Shown one piece after another: positions 47,825 to 56,228 of a stretch of 64,000 nt of DNA. The translations under genes were made by a program, and so were the position numbers. The stretch comes from Methylobacterium sp. E-066. GTDB taxonomy: Bacteria > Pseudomonadota > Alphaproteobacteria > Rhizobiales > Beijerinckiaceae. The DNA is taken from the NCBI RefSeq assembly GCF_022829635.1, contig NZ_JAKSYO010000183.1:186001-250000 (forward strand), in the 5' to 3' direction. A model generated the notes under the pieces. That model was given only the letters and a program-made list of their open reading frames with translations. It made no database searches and was not told the origin of the DNA. The first letter of the stretch is position 1; every line of letters starts with the position of its first letter.

Positions 47825-49119
47825 GCGCCCGCAACAGGGCCGCGAACATTAGGACGAACGCTTGCCCGCTCAGCCGGCGAAGCCCGCTTGGAAGAGGGGC
47901 GGGAGGGTGGTCGAGAAGCTGATTGGTCCAAGATACCAGGTTCGTGCCAGCGTCCCTCAGGTCGCAGTATAATGAATGGATCTGTAGCCATCGAGATGGC
48001 GTCGGGATGTTCGTCAAGGTCAACGATCATCTCAATATAGTCAAAATCTGAGAACGTGAATTCCCGAGCCTTATCGGCCACGCGGGCACCGAGCACCTGC
48101 TTCCAAAATTCTACATAGCGCTTCTGCACATGCCCATAGATCGTCCGGTAGCCCTTCATTCGGCAAAATTCCCGGGCTGCTCGAATAATGACGAATGCGA
48201 TCTCTGATCGACGATGTTCACGCCGCACAGCGACACGTTCGAGCTTCGCGAAGCCCGCAAAGAGGCGGATGCGGATCGTTGCGGCCGGCTCATCGTCAAT
48301 GTAGCCAATTAGATGCGTAGCTGAAAGATCGTTTCCATCGAACTCCTCTGCATACGGGCAAATCTGCTCGCCGACGAAAACGGAGCTTCGAACGGATATT
48401 ACTTTATTGTAATCCTCTAAATTGCGAACGACACCGACTGCGTACTTCGATGTAGGACTCGGATAACTATCATAGATGGGCCGCTCGACCGCCTGTACGG
48501 TCCGCCTAAATACATAGAGTGTAGCGTTGCTTACGACGGCAGTCGTATCGACCGGTTCGAAGCCAAGCTGGGGCATCAAGTTTTGCCCGGCGAACGTGGC
48601 CAATCGTGAGTACAGATCTGCGTCCCGGCGCAAAGGAGCACAGACCTGCTCGAAGGCCAGACCGATCCCCCCGGCCATCTGGCCTGGCGCATATATCGCG
48701 GCAAAGTAGATCGCGGCCGCCTTCTCGTGCTGGCCGACAAGGTGTTCCTCGTTTGGATCGCGGGCATCAAAAGAACCGTCGAGTAGAGCGAGATGGCCCG
48801 CCAGCGAGAGCGGCAGGATAGCAAAGAACCCTTGCGCGATCGGATTAGCCCAATCGAACGTTTTCTTCAGGGCGATCGCACGTATGACATCAGGATTGGC
48901 GGACATCATGCGGCGAAGTGCATCCACGGAAGAAGATGGACCAACTTCAGCTTTCCACAATTCCAGAAGTCTCTCAATTTCAGCCATACTTGGCGAGAAA
49001 ATCACGACGCGACGCGCTGTCCGTGCCACATCCAGATTATGCAAACTGTGCCGACCATAGACCTCGACGGACGGGCTAGCATTAGCGAATATCTTCGTAG
49101 GAGGGTGATGAGCGGTCAT
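47821..49119 (-). CDS. Two-domain GNAT acyltransferase
   Basis: A 432-residue protein. The C-terminal half (about 230-390) is a GNAT fold: EDYNKVISVRSSVFVGEQIC (strand 1, helix), YIDDEPAATIRIRL, AKLERVAVRREHRRSEIAFV and GYRTIYGHVQKRYVEFWKQV. The layout also recalls acyl-homoserine-lactone-synthase-like and N-acyl amino acid synthases. The N-terminal 200 residues are an unrecognised helical domain. It is divergent from a LysR gene. GC is lower than in the phage genes, so this pair looks like inserted cargo. Confidence 0.75.
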   Translation of the reverse strand: MTAHHPPTKIFANASPSVEVYGRHSLHNLDVARTARRVVIFSPSMAEIERLLELWKAEVGPSSSVDALRRMMSANPDVIRAIALKKTFDWANPIAQGFFAILPLSLAGHLALLDGSFDARDPNEEHLVGQHEKAAAIYFAAIYAPGQMAGGIGLAFEQVCAPLRRDADLYSRLATFAGQNLMPQLGFEPVDTTAVVSNATLYVFRRTVQAVERPIYDSYPSPTSKYAVGVVRNLEDYNKVISVRSSVFVGEQICPYAEEFDGNDLSATHLIGYIDDEPAATIRIRLFAGFAKLERVAVRREHRRSEIAFVIIRAAREFCRMKGYRTIYGHVQKRYVEFWKQVLGARVADKAREFTFSDFDYIEMIVDLDEHPDAISMATDPFIILRPEGRWHEPGILDQSASRPPSRPSSKRASPAERASVRPNVRGPVAGA

Positions 49120-49188
49120 GGTCTGGAATTCGCCTGTACAAATACTACCTGAAGCGGCGCAATGTTTTGCATTGTTTGCGGGGGCTGT

Positions 49189-50229
49189 ATGCGACCAGCG
49201 GTGAAACGCGGTGTTCCAGTAAGGGAACGCCTGCCGGGCGAGCGGACTGAAGCGCAACTGGATTGGCAACTGCTCCGCTTGTTTCTGGAGCTTCGTCGCG
49301 CAGGCAGTTTCCGCGCAGCTGCCGAACGCCTTGCCCTGTCAACCAACACCGTGCGCCGACGCGTAGAGGAGCTTGAAGCGGTGCTCGGCGTGTCATTGTT
49401 CACGCGACATGTGGACGGAGTCCGACCGACACCTGAAAGTGAGCGCATCTTGGACAGCGCGCTGGCGATGGAAGAGGCTGCTTTCTCTGTTCTGAGGGCG
49501 CGTGACACGCTTGGAAGTGATGTCTCCGGAGACGTCAGGATTGCTGTGACCGAGGGGCTGGGTTCAGTCTGGCTGACGCCAAGGCTGGCCGAGTTCCAGC
49601 AGCAACATCCACAGTTGCGCATCGACATGAACTGCGGCCTAAGCTCAGCAGATGTTCTGCGCATGGAGGCCGACATTGCAATCCAGCTCACGCGCCCAAC
49701 TGCAGTCGATCTCAAGATAATCCGACTAGGGTATCTGCACTCGATGCCATTTGCATCGCGAAATTATATCGCCAAGTATGGAAGTCCCCAATCCGTTCGC
49801 GAACTTGCGGATCATAGGCTAATCTTGCAAGTCGCGGAGCACACTGGTCAGTCGACTCTCTTCCAATCTGCAATCCCGGATATGGATCGTGCGCCCTTCG
49901 TGCCCTTCACTTCAAATGCCAGTACCGTACATGGATTGGCCATTGCGAACGGCATGGGCATCGGTTGGCTGCCGACGTACATTCACTCGCTACAGCTCGG
50001 GATCATTCCAATCGATTGCGGCGTCAATTTCCAGTTTGACATTTGGCTGACTTATCATCCCGACACGGTCAGGGTTCCGCGGGTACGTCAGATGATTGAT
50101 TGGCTTCGAGCATGTTTCGACGGCAGGCGATATCCTTTCTTTAGGAAAGAATGGATTCACCCGAACGACCTTCCTATACTTGATAAGCATCTTCCTCTTT
50201 CGCAATTTTATCGCGGTTACATTCCGTAG
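49189..50229 (+). CDS. LysR-type transcriptional regulator
   Basis: About 346 residues. The HTH is LLRLFLELRRAGSFRAAAER, then LALSTNTVRRRVEELEAVLG; a periplasmic-binding-like sensor domain follows (RIAVTEGLGSVWLTPRLAEF, then LIL and VHGLAIANGMGIGWLPTY). The N-terminus is long for the family; starts at 49162, 49189 or later are possible. It is divergent from the GNAT gene 70 bp away, the usual target arrangement. The region is AT-richer than the prophage average. Confidence 0.87.
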   Translation: MRPAVKRGVPVRERLPGERTEAQLDWQLLRLFLELRRAGSFRAAAERLALSTNTVRRRVEELEAVLGVSLFTRHVDGVRPTPESERILDSALAMEEAAFSVLRARDTLGSDVSGDVRIAVTEGLGSVWLTPRLAEFQQQHPQLRIDMNCGLSSADVLRMEADIAIQLTRPTAVDLKIIRLGYLHSMPFASRNYIAKYGSPQSVRELADHRLILQVAEHTGQSTLFQSAIPDMDRAPFVPFTSNASTVHGLAIANGMGIGWLPTYIHSLQLGIIPIDCGVNFQFDIWLTYHPDTVRVPRVRQMIDWLRACFDGRRYPFFRKEWIHPNDLPILDKHLPLSQFYRGYIP

Positions 50230-50514
50230 TCAGAGCTGACTTGATATGTTTAGCAATTCCAAAAGTTCCACGGCGGTATTCTGCTGTTTGTGTCGAGCCG
50301 GCGGAAAGCTATCCAGTTGCCATGCGAGCGAAGCCTCGCAACGCTGAGGCAATCGTTCGCGCCCAATTGGGCCAAAAAATAATGCTTGACCCTGAGAAAA
50401 CCGGACCCGGATCAATGCGGTGTTGCTGACCGGTGTGGGTTGGCACGACGATTGGGGACCACCGTGCAAGCATCGAGGCAGAGCACCACCCAGAGCGCGC
50501 AGAAGCGCCGCAAG
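50230..50514. other. Intergenic stretch after the LysR gene
   Basis: No credible gene or repeat is seen. GC content rises from left to right here, marking the right edge of the AT-richer GNAT/LysR insert near 50.4 kb. A GTG at 50464 could extend the next gene by 17 residues. Confidence 0.45.
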
Positions 50515-51408
50515 ATGACAAACGAGGAAGTCCTCCGCTGGACGATCCGGGACGAGCTACCCAAGCGCCGCGACGATCAACCGATCCGGGGGCCGATGCC
50601 GCCGGCGATGCACGCGATGTGGCGTGCGGGCGTATTCGGGGGACCGATTGACAACTGGTCGCGGGAACCCGGCATGCCGCTGGCCATGGGTGACCCTCAT
50701 CCGGACGCGATCACGATCGAGGCGCACCTCCAAGTTCTGGGCGAGACCCTGCAGCTGGCCGCGGCCGGCTCGGCGGCGTGCCCGCTCGACCTCTCTGCCT
50801 ACCCGATCCAGACCGAGCTGCGCGGGAAGGCGAACCTTGAAGCTCTGATCTCAGCTGCGCTGCACGCCACCCCCGCCTGGCTCATGACCTGCGCGATCCG
50901 TGGCAGCCGACCGGACGTTGGTGGCGGCATCGAGGTTGAGGCGGTGAAGTCGGACAACGGCAAGATCACGCTCTGGCGCACCATCAACACGCCCTGCGGC
51001 GAGGGCCCGGACGGCAAGCCGTGGTTCGCCAGCCATGACGAGATCGCTACCTCGAAGGGCGACGCCCGCGACACCGGCCTGTTCTGCAAGCTGAAATACA
51101 CCCGAACGGGCGCCGAGGTCGTCGAAGAGCAGCTGCGCTATGCGTTCTGGCACGCGGCGCTCGCCTACTTGGTGCCCGCGCTCCAGTTCCTCACCAGCAT
51201 CGAGGTTCTGCCGCCGAAGTCCAGCGCCGCTCCCTGGATCGAGCCGCAGGAAGAGGACCGCGCCCCGCTGCCGAACCTGCGCCCCCGCCGTCACATCGAG
51301 CCCACGAACCGCCGGGCCGCCGGACGCAAAGCCCTTCCGCTGCGCGCCTCGCCGGTCCGCAAGATCGACCCCCGCGATTGGAGGCCGGCCAGCGAACGAA
51401 CAGCTTGA
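50515..51408 (+). CDS. Phage hypothetical protein
   Basis: A 297-residue protein with no recognised domain. The middle contains ALHATPAWLMTCAIRGSRPD, KITLWRTINTPCGEGPDGKP and LRYAFWHAALAYLVPALQFL (helical, hydrophobic but not a clear membrane segment). The C-terminal 60 residues are basic and Pro-rich. A rightward terminator follows. Function unknown. Confidence 0.7.
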   Translation: MTNEEVLRWTIRDELPKRRDDQPIRGPMPPAMHAMWRAGVFGGPIDNWSREPGMPLAMGDPHPDAITIEAHLQVLGETLQLAAAGSAACPLDLSAYPIQTELRGKANLEALISAALHATPAWLMTCAIRGSRPDVGGGIEVEAVKSDNGKITLWRTINTPCGEGPDGKPWFASHDEIATSKGDARDTGLFCKLKYTRTGAEVVEEQLRYAFWHAALAYLVPALQFLTSIEVLPPKSSAAPWIEPQEEDRAPLPNLRPRRHIEPTNRRAAGRKALPLRASPVRKIDPRDWRPASERTA

Positions 51409-51452
51409 CCGGGAGAACGGCTTGCGGTAGTTCGGACCCTGCAGAGTTTTAG

Positions 51453-51481
51453 AAGGCCCCGGCGGAAACGTGCGGGGCCTT
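51453..51481 (+). terminator. Hairpin terminator
   Basis: AAGGCCCC (51453-51460) pairs with GGGGCCTT (51474-51481) and is followed by TCGTCGTT. It lies 45 bp after the stop of the 50515 gene. The rest of the 51409-51729 interval has no convincing gene or other signal. Confidence 0.6.
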
Positions 51482-51729
51482 CGTCGTTCCGGGCATGGCC
51501 CGAGCGAGATGGTGCGGCGCGCTCTCGCGCGTGAAAAAGGCATCGCAGTAAGCCGGCCAGCCAGGACGCCCGAAAGACCCGCAGCCGCCCTCGGGCGGTG
51601 GTTGAAGCTGTAGCCCTGGCCCGCACCTCCCCCTTTCGCCCGATCACGACCCGCTTCACCCCTGACAGATCGGCGGTGTGACGTGACGGGCGAACCCTAT
51701 ATGGTCGACGCCATGCCGGATCCGCTGCC

Positions 51730-51996
51730 GTGACAGAGCGCGAGATAGCCGAGCGCCTTCGGCTGCTCTGCGGCCAGGCCGACAGGCTGAAGATGCCGAG
51801 CCATCGGCACACGGCCGAGTCGTTCATGGAAGACCGCGACGAGATCCGCGACGGCCTCCGACGCTTCTATCGCGAGCTCACCGGGCACTGGCCCGATCAA
51901 GAAGGCGGTGGCCCGCCGCGTCGGGCGCCGGCGCCGGTGCCCGCCGCAGTCCTGCGCCACCGGGAACGTCTCAGGGCTACGGCCAAAACGGCCTGA
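51730..51996 (+). CDS. Phage hypothetical protein
   Basis: An 88-residue charged protein from a GTG (TEREIAERLRLLCGQADRLK; FMEDRDEIRDGLRRFYRELT) with a Pro/Arg-rich tail. Mostly helical. Function unknown. Confidence 0.6.
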   Translation: MTEREIAERLRLLCGQADRLKMPSHRHTAESFMEDRDEIRDGLRRFYRELTGHWPDQEGGGPPRRAPAPVPAAVLRHRERLRATAKTA

Positions 51997-52154
51997 TCGA
52001 ATAACGGCGGGCCGGGCTCTGCTGAGGGGCGTTGGCGCCCGACCCGCCGGCTACGCCGAGGCTTTTGCACGGCCCGACGCAGCCGCCCGACCTTGCCCAT
52101 ATCGGGTTTCAAATTCGTATCACGGAACCGTGATCGAACCCGCTGTTCGACACC

Positions 52155-52177
52155 AACCCCGCTCCGGCGGGGTTTTT
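52155..52177 (+). terminator. Intrinsic terminator
   Basis: AACCCC (52155-52160) pairs with GGGGTT (52169-52174) and the stem runs into TTTTTCTTT. It is a textbook rho-independent terminator, placed 14 bp before the next ATG, so the downstream genes probably depend on readthrough or antitermination. Confidence 0.8.
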
Positions 52178-52190
52178 CTTTGGAGCGTCC

Positions 52191-52340
52191 ATGTCCGCCT
52201 CCCAGCGCGCTGCGCTCCTCGACCTGTGTGCCGCGATCCAGCGCTGCGACTGCGCCCCGGCCGACATCCGCTTCCGCGCGCACAGCCTGCAGTTCCGGCT
52301 GGCGTTCGACGCCACGTTCTTCCGCTCGATCTTCGGCTGA
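52191..52340 (+). CDS. Small phage protein
   Basis: A 49-residue protein: MSASQRAALLDLCAAIQRCD, then FRLAFDATFFRSIFG at the end. Helical with three cysteines. TTTGGAG lies upstream of the ATG. Function unknown. Confidence 0.58.
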   Translation: MSASQRAALLDLCAAIQRCDCAPADIRFRAHSLQFRLAFDATFFRSIFG

Positions 52341-52353
52341 GAGCTCGACCCGC

Positions 52354-52584
52354 ATGAACCTCAGCGCCTCCGACCTCGTCGACCAGGCCGTGGAGCAGCT
52401 GTCCCCGGCCCTGGGCACCTCCGCCGCCAGCTTCCGTGCCGCGGCCGACGCCTTCGACGCCTACGCGGCCAAGGCCCCGTCTGCGATGCACGAGCGGATC
52501 GCCGCCGTGATCGGCGAGGAGTGCCGCAACGCCGCCGATAGCGTGCAGGTGCGCCGCGCCTTCCTGCAGGGCTTCCGGTCGTGA
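52354..52584 (+). CDS. Small phage protein
   Basis: A 76-residue Ala-rich helical protein (LSASDLVDQAVEQLSPALGT; HERIAAVIGEECRNAADSVQ). It overlaps the next gene through GTGA. Function unknown. Confidence 0.65.
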   Translation: MNLSASDLVDQAVEQLSPALGTSAASFRAAADAFDAYAAKAPSAMHERIAAVIGEECRNAADSVQVRRAFLQGFRS

Positions 52585-52730
52585 GCCTTCTGGCGCGCAT
52601 CGCCCTGCTGGTCGGTCTGCGCCGCGCCGAACCGGTGAAGGTGCGTTCCTGGCGCGATCCCGCGCCGGCGCTCTGCATCGGTCGGCCGGTGCACGTTGGC
52701 CGCGCGCTGTCCGTCGGTGAGGCCCCCTGA
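52581..52730 (+). CDS. Small phage protein
   Basis: A 49-residue basic protein from a GTG (SLLARIALLVGLRRAEPVKV). The hydrophobic N-terminus could sit in the membrane. It is coupled to the upstream gene and one base from the next. Function unknown. Confidence 0.5.
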   Translation: MSLLARIALLVGLRRAEPVKVRSWRDPAPALCIGRPVHVGRALSVGEAP

Positions 52731-52731
52731 C

Positions 52732-52899
52732 ATGGATGGCCTCATCCTCGACCTCGACCTGCCGGAGCGCGTCGCGCCCTTCGTGCCGCCGGTCTGCCTG
52801 TCACCAATGACCGCGCAGGTCCTGGAGATCGCGCTGATCCTGCTGCTGGGCGTCGCCCTGCAGGAGACCTTCTTCCCGGCCAAGGGCCCACGGCGGTAG
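52732..52899 (+). CDS. Small phage membrane protein
   Basis: A 55-residue protein with one hydrophobic helix (TAQVLEIALILLLGVALQET) after an acidic N-terminus. Followed by another small membrane protein 2 bp away. Could be part of a lysis or exclusion set; unproven. Confidence 0.6.
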   Translation: MDGLILDLDLPERVAPFVPPVCLSPMTAQVLEIALILLLGVALQETFFPAKGPRR

Positions 52900-52901
52900 C
52901 G

Positions 52902-53108
52902 ATGGACGACCCGATCGCGAGCCTCGCGCCGCTCCCGTTCATAGCGGTAGCGCTCGTGCTGCTGATCACGATCGCCGGCCTGGACGCCCATCACCCGGAC
53001 TGGTCAGCGACGCTGGCCTTCCGTGACATCCTCCTGCTGGCCGCGCTGCACTTCGCGCTGGCCGCCTGCGTCCTGATCGCCGCCATCAGCTTGGGGCATG
53101 CCGCATGA
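52902..53108 (+). CDS. Small phage membrane protein with two helices
   Basis: A 68-residue protein with two membrane helices (PLPFIAVALVLLITIAGL and LLAALHFALAACVLIAAI) joined by a short loop (DAHHPDWSATLAFRD). Size and topology fit a class II holin, but no lysin is adjacent. ATGA overlap with the next gene. Confidence 0.65.
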   Translation: MDDPIASLAPLPFIAVALVLLITIAGLDAHHPDWSATLAFRDILLLAALHFALAACVLIAAISLGHAA

Positions 53109-53308
53109 ACACGGTCTACGCCCTCATCCTGGTCTGCGCTGCGACCACCGCGCAGCCCGATTGCACGCGCGAGACCGCGCTCGACGTCATCACCGCCAAG
53201 ACGCCCTCCGTCTTCGCCTGTCTCATGACGGGTCAGGCCAGCGTCGCCCGCGACCAACTCCTCGGCGATGGCCGCTTCACCAAGGTGGTGTGCGGCGGTC
53301 GCCCATGA
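53105..53308 (+). CDS. Small phage protein, possibly exported
   Basis: A 67-residue protein: MNTVYALILVCAATTAQPDC, a short possible signal peptide, then two further cysteines (FACLMTG, VVCGG). It overlaps both neighbours. This arrangement resembles small periplasmic phage proteins. Function unknown. Confidence 0.6.
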   Translation: MNTVYALILVCAATTAQPDCTRETALDVITAKTPSVFACLMTGQASVARDQLLGDGRFTKVVCGGRP

Positions 53309-53709
53309 GCTCGAACCGCCGCGTCGCCTGGGCGGCCGCGCTCGACCAGGCCCGAGGCAACCGCATGACGCGCCGCCCGATCCGTGAGGAGCGCCTGCGC
53401 GGCAAGGACTCGCCGGCGATCGCGCTCTCCGCCTGGCGCGGCCAGTCCGGTCGCCGCTACGTCGTCGCCGTCTACACGCTGACGCAGGCTCGTGAGGTCG
53501 ATGCGCCTGGGGCCATCATCCTCGGCGTGCGCCGCGGTGATGGCGGGCTCGCCCGCATCGTCGGCGCGGGCTGGCGCGGCACGATGGCTGAAGCTATCGA
53601 GCTCGCCGCAGCCGACGGCGCCACCGAAATGCACGCGCATCGCCTCGCCGACACGGATGCCGAGCGCGAGGCGATCGTCGAGGACCTGGTGGGTGACGAT
53701 GCCTTCTGA
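53305..53709 (+). CDS. Phage hypothetical protein
   Basis: A 134-residue basic protein. Contains YVVAVYTLTQAREVDAPGAI, GDGGLARIVGAGWRGTMAEA and ends with an acidic EAIVEDLVGDDAF. Alternating strand/helix order. Overlaps both neighbours. Function unknown. Confidence 0.65.
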   Translation: MSSNRRVAWAAALDQARGNRMTRRPIREERLRGKDSPAIALSAWRGQSGRRYVVAVYTLTQAREVDAPGAIILGVRRGDGGLARIVGAGWRGTMAEAIELAAADGATEMHAHRLADTDAEREAIVEDLVGDDAF

Positions 53710-53839
53710 GCCGCGCCACCGCCTCGACCTCTGGACGCTGCTCGACGTCTACCGCTGCTCAGCCGAGATCCTTGTCGAGGCCAACACTCAGCTGCCGTTC
53801 GCGATCGCGGATGCGTGGCTGAAGCTGATGCGGGCCTGA
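53699..53839 (+). CDS. Small phage protein
   Basis: A 46-residue helical protein: MPSEPRHRLDLWTLLDVYRC, then FAIADAWLKLMRA. It overlaps the end of the previous gene by 11 bases. Function unknown. Confidence 0.5.
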   Translation: MPSEPRHRLDLWTLLDVYRCSAEILVEANTQLPFAIADAWLKLMRA

Positions 53840-53951
53840 TCGTGTTTCGCGCCTGGTACCGGCGGTTCGCGCTAGGGATGGCGCGGGCGCTCGCCGCCTG
53901 ATGTGACCGGGATTTGATCCCGGCTTTGACGGTTTCGCAGAGCCAACACGG

Positions 53952-53989
53952 GGCCAATTACTAGACCTCTTAAGATCTAGAAATTGGCC
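53952..53989. repeat. Large palindrome upstream of the serine recombinase
   Basis: GGCCAATT (53952-53959) with AATTGGCC (53982-53989), and inner CTAGA/TCTAG arms, form a nearly perfect 38-bp palindrome. It is AT-rich, unlike its surroundings, and lies 43 bp before the recombinase start. It may be the recombination site of that enzyme, an operator, or a terminator for the genes on the left. Confidence 0.65.
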
Positions 53990-54031
53990 TCGAGGCGCTT
54001 CTAAAACACTAGCAAAAACAGGGGTTTGCGG

Positions 54032-54880
54032 GTGGCTACAAGTAGCGCCCGCGCCCGGCTCGCCCTCCGTAGGAATGCCGTCCAAACGGCCCAACGCGAG
54101 GAAGTCCGGGCGCTCGCCGTCGGATACCTGCGGGTTTCAACCGACGAGCAGGCCCAGCGCGGCAATAGCCTGCCCGAGCAGGAGCAGGCGATCCGCGCCT
54201 ACGCCACGGCCGTCGGCCTCGACCTCGTCCAGGTCCTGGCCGACCCCGGCGTCTCCGGAACGGTGAAGCCGGCCGAGCGGCCGGGCTTCAGCCAGGTCCT
54301 GCAGCTCGCCGCCGAGCGGCGCTTCAGCGTCCTCTTGGTCAAGCGGTTCGACCGACTGGCCCGCAACATCGCGCTCGCGGTCACCACGTCGGCCGAGCTC
54401 GATACGGACCACGGCGTCACGATCCGCTCGGTCACCGAAGCGATCGACACGGGCTCGCCGTCAGGCAAGCTCATCTTCGGCGTCCTCTCGGCCATGGCCG
54501 AGCAGGAGCGCTCGGTGATCATCGAGCGCACCAAGGGCGGTCGGATGCAGAAGGCCGGCCGCGGCGGGTTCGCCGGCGGCGTGATCCCCTACGGCTACCT
54601 GTCGGATGGGAAGGGCGGCCTGCTCATCGATGTCGAGCGCGCGCCGATCGTGCGCCGGATCTTCGACGAGAACGGCGCGGGCCGGACACTGAAGTCTATC
54701 GCCGACAGCTTGAATGCCGACGGCGTACCCTCGCCGAAGGGCAAGCGCTGGTGGCCCTCGAACGTGAGCTACCTGCTCAACAACCAGGTCTATTCGGGCA
54801 AGGTCGAGTACGTCTTCGTGACGGACGGCGCCGTGACCCACGTCAATCGCCAGGGCGCGCACGCCCGCATCGTCCGGTGA
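54032..54880 (+). CDS. Serine recombinase (resolvase plus recombinase domain, short form)
   Basis: About 282 residues. Resolvase domain: AVGYLRVSTDEQAQRGNSLP with the nucleophile Ser in RVSTDEQ, DPGVSGTVKPAERPGF, and VKRFDRLARNI. A recombinase domain follows (PYGYLSDGKGGLLIDVERAP, then SIADSLNADGVPSPKGKRWW). Large serine recombinases normally continue with a zinc ribbon and coiled coil; this protein stops just after the recombinase domain. The GTG at 54032 has AGGGG upstream. It lies deep inside the prophage, so it is not the main integrase. Confidence 0.85.
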   Translation: MATSSARARLALRRNAVQTAQREEVRALAVGYLRVSTDEQAQRGNSLPEQEQAIRAYATAVGLDLVQVLADPGVSGTVKPAERPGFSQVLQLAAERRFSVLLVKRFDRLARNIALAVTTSAELDTDHGVTIRSVTEAIDTGSPSGKLIFGVLSAMAEQERSVIIERTKGGRMQKAGRGGFAGGVIPYGYLSDGKGGLLIDVERAPIVRRIFDENGAGRTLKSIADSLNADGVPSPKGKRWWPSNVSYLLNNQVYSGKVEYVFVTDGAVTHVNRQGAHARIVR

Positions 54881-55152
54881 ACCCTTTGGCCGAAGAGATC
54901 GACCGCCAGCTCGACCGCCTCGTGGTCCGGCACGGCGACATCCTGGTGCTGCGCACCCGGCAGAAGCTCCAGCCCGCCACGGCCGCGAAGTGGCAGGACG
55001 AGCTGATCGGCCTTTGCAAGGACGCCGGCGTCCGGGACGTCACCGTCCTCGTCCTCGACGACTGCACGGACCTGTCGATCGAGCGCCCTCAGCGGGCAGA
55101 CACCCGCATGCAGCATCAGGCGTTTCGCCCCACGCCGATCGTGAGCCGCTGA
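54877..55152 (+). CDS. Phage hypothetical protein
   Basis: A 91-residue protein from a GTG overlapping the recombinase stop (GTGA). Contains EIDRQLDRLVVRHGDILVLR and VRDVTVLVLDDCTDLSIERP. An alpha/beta fold is likely. I see no similarity to a missing recombinase C-terminus. Function unknown. Confidence 0.65.
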   Translation: MNPLAEEIDRQLDRLVVRHGDILVLRTRQKLQPATAAKWQDELIGLCKDAGVRDVTVLVLDDCTDLSIERPQRADTRMQHQAFRPTPIVSR

Positions 55153-55153
55153 C

Positions 55154-55342
55154 ATGCCTCGCTGCGGGACCAAGACGCGGGTCACCGTCTCCGCGATCGA
55201 CAAAAGCGCACTGGCCTTAAGCCGCGCCAGCCATCTCCTTCAGGACGCAGCAGAGCGTCTGGCGGCGCGCGGCGCCCTTCGTCACCATCCTGAAGGGCAC
55301 CAGCGCCGGCAAGTCCGAGTGCGTGATGTTGCTCGTCACTAG
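55154..55342 (+). CDS. Small phage protein (doubtful)
   Basis: A 62-residue basic frame: MPRCGTKTRVTVSAIDKSAL, then SRASHLLQDAAERLAARGAL. The start is 1 bp after the previous stop. The last third is His/Arg-rich and shadow-like, so the end of this gene is doubtful. Confidence 0.42.
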   Translation: MPRCGTKTRVTVSAIDKSALALSRASHLLQDAAERLAARGALRHHPEGHQRRQVRVRDVARH

Positions 55343-55382
55343 GTGAGCGCGATGAGTGAAACCATCATCATCCGGCGCTGAC

Positions 55383-55592
55383 ATGGGCTGCCGCTGCGGC
55401 GAGCGCCGCGCCGCTCTCGGCCAGGGCCTGCGCGCCGCGGCCTGGGGCGATCTCTCTGGCGTCCGAGCCGCCGCCGGCGTCTTCGGCCGCACCACGATCG
55501 AGGACGTCGAGGCCATGGCCCGGCGCATGGTAGGCGATGAGCGGCGGCCTGTTCATCACCCTGGACGCCACGGCGCTCGCCCGCCTCGGTAA
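55383..55592 (+). CDS. Small phage head-region protein
   Basis: A 69-residue protein beginning MGCRCGERRAALGQGLRAAA, the CxCxER(R) start I recall from small proteins in phage head-tail regions. It overlaps the next gene by 56 bases in another frame. A GTG at 55356 could extend it by nine residues. Function unknown. Confidence 0.58.
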   Translation: MGCRCGERRAALGQGLRAAAWGDLSGVRAAAGVFGRTTIEDVEAMARRMVGDERRPVHHPGRHGARPPR

Positions 55593-56145
55593 CCAGATCG
55601 GCGCCGCCGGCAAGGGTGCGCCGCTCGCCCTCGCCCGCGCCATCAACCACACGGGCGCCAAGGCCAAGACACAGATGGTCCGAGCATTGGTCCCGCAAAC
55701 GGGGCTGAAGCGCAGGACGATCGTCAAGGCGCTGCGAGAGAACAAGGCCAGCGCAGGCACGCTGACCTACACGATCAAGTCGCACGGCGGGAACATCCGC
55801 CTGAAGCACTTCGGCGCTCGTGAGACGCGCCAAGGTGTCAGTGCGGCGCCATGGGGCAAGCGGGACATCTGGCACCACACCTTCATGAAGGCGGGCTGGT
55901 GGCCCAAGCGGGTCACCAAGTCGAACTGGAACGGACAGGTGTTCGAGCGGGTCGGTAGCAAGACGACGACGCAGCACGGCACCAAGGGCTACAGGGGCAT
56001 GGACCGCTTCACGGTGGTCCGCTCCGGTCTCTTCATTCCAACAGAGATGGTCCAGGGCGCATCGGCGGCGGCCTTCAACAGCATGGCGGCGTCGGACCTA
56101 CCGGCACGTCTGGAACACGAGCTCGGGCGCATCATAGGCGGCTGA
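55537..56145 (+). CDS. Minor tail protein Z-like (GPZ family)
   Basis: A 202-residue protein. Contains LALARAINHTGAKAKTQMVR then RALVPQTGLKRRTIVKALRE, typical of prophage minor tail protein Z, followed by RLKHFGARETRQGVSA. These proteins act at the head-tail junction or in tail completion. Its position left of the terminase is unusual, since Z normally follows the capsid genes. Confidence 0.78.
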   Translation: MSGGLFITLDATALARLGNQIGAAGKGAPLALARAINHTGAKAKTQMVRALVPQTGLKRRTIVKALRENKASAGTLTYTIKSHGGNIRLKHFGARETRQGVSAAPWGKRDIWHHTFMKAGWWPKRVTKSNWNGQVFERVGSKTTTQHGTKGYRGMDRFTVVRSGLFIPTEMVQGASAAAFNSMAASDLPARLEHELGRIIGG

Positions 56146-56228
56146 CCCACCCCCCCTATCGCGGGTCCTACCTAGGGTCGAGCGGTCTTGCGGGCAGGAG
56201 ACCCCGAGGGTCCGCCAGTCTGAGCCCG

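Noticed and set aside
53880..53950. Possible tRNA T-arm (CCGGGATTTGATCCCGG) before the serine recombinase
   Set aside because: The loop does not read TTC, and no acceptor or anticodon stem can be built around it; better explained as a small hairpin.
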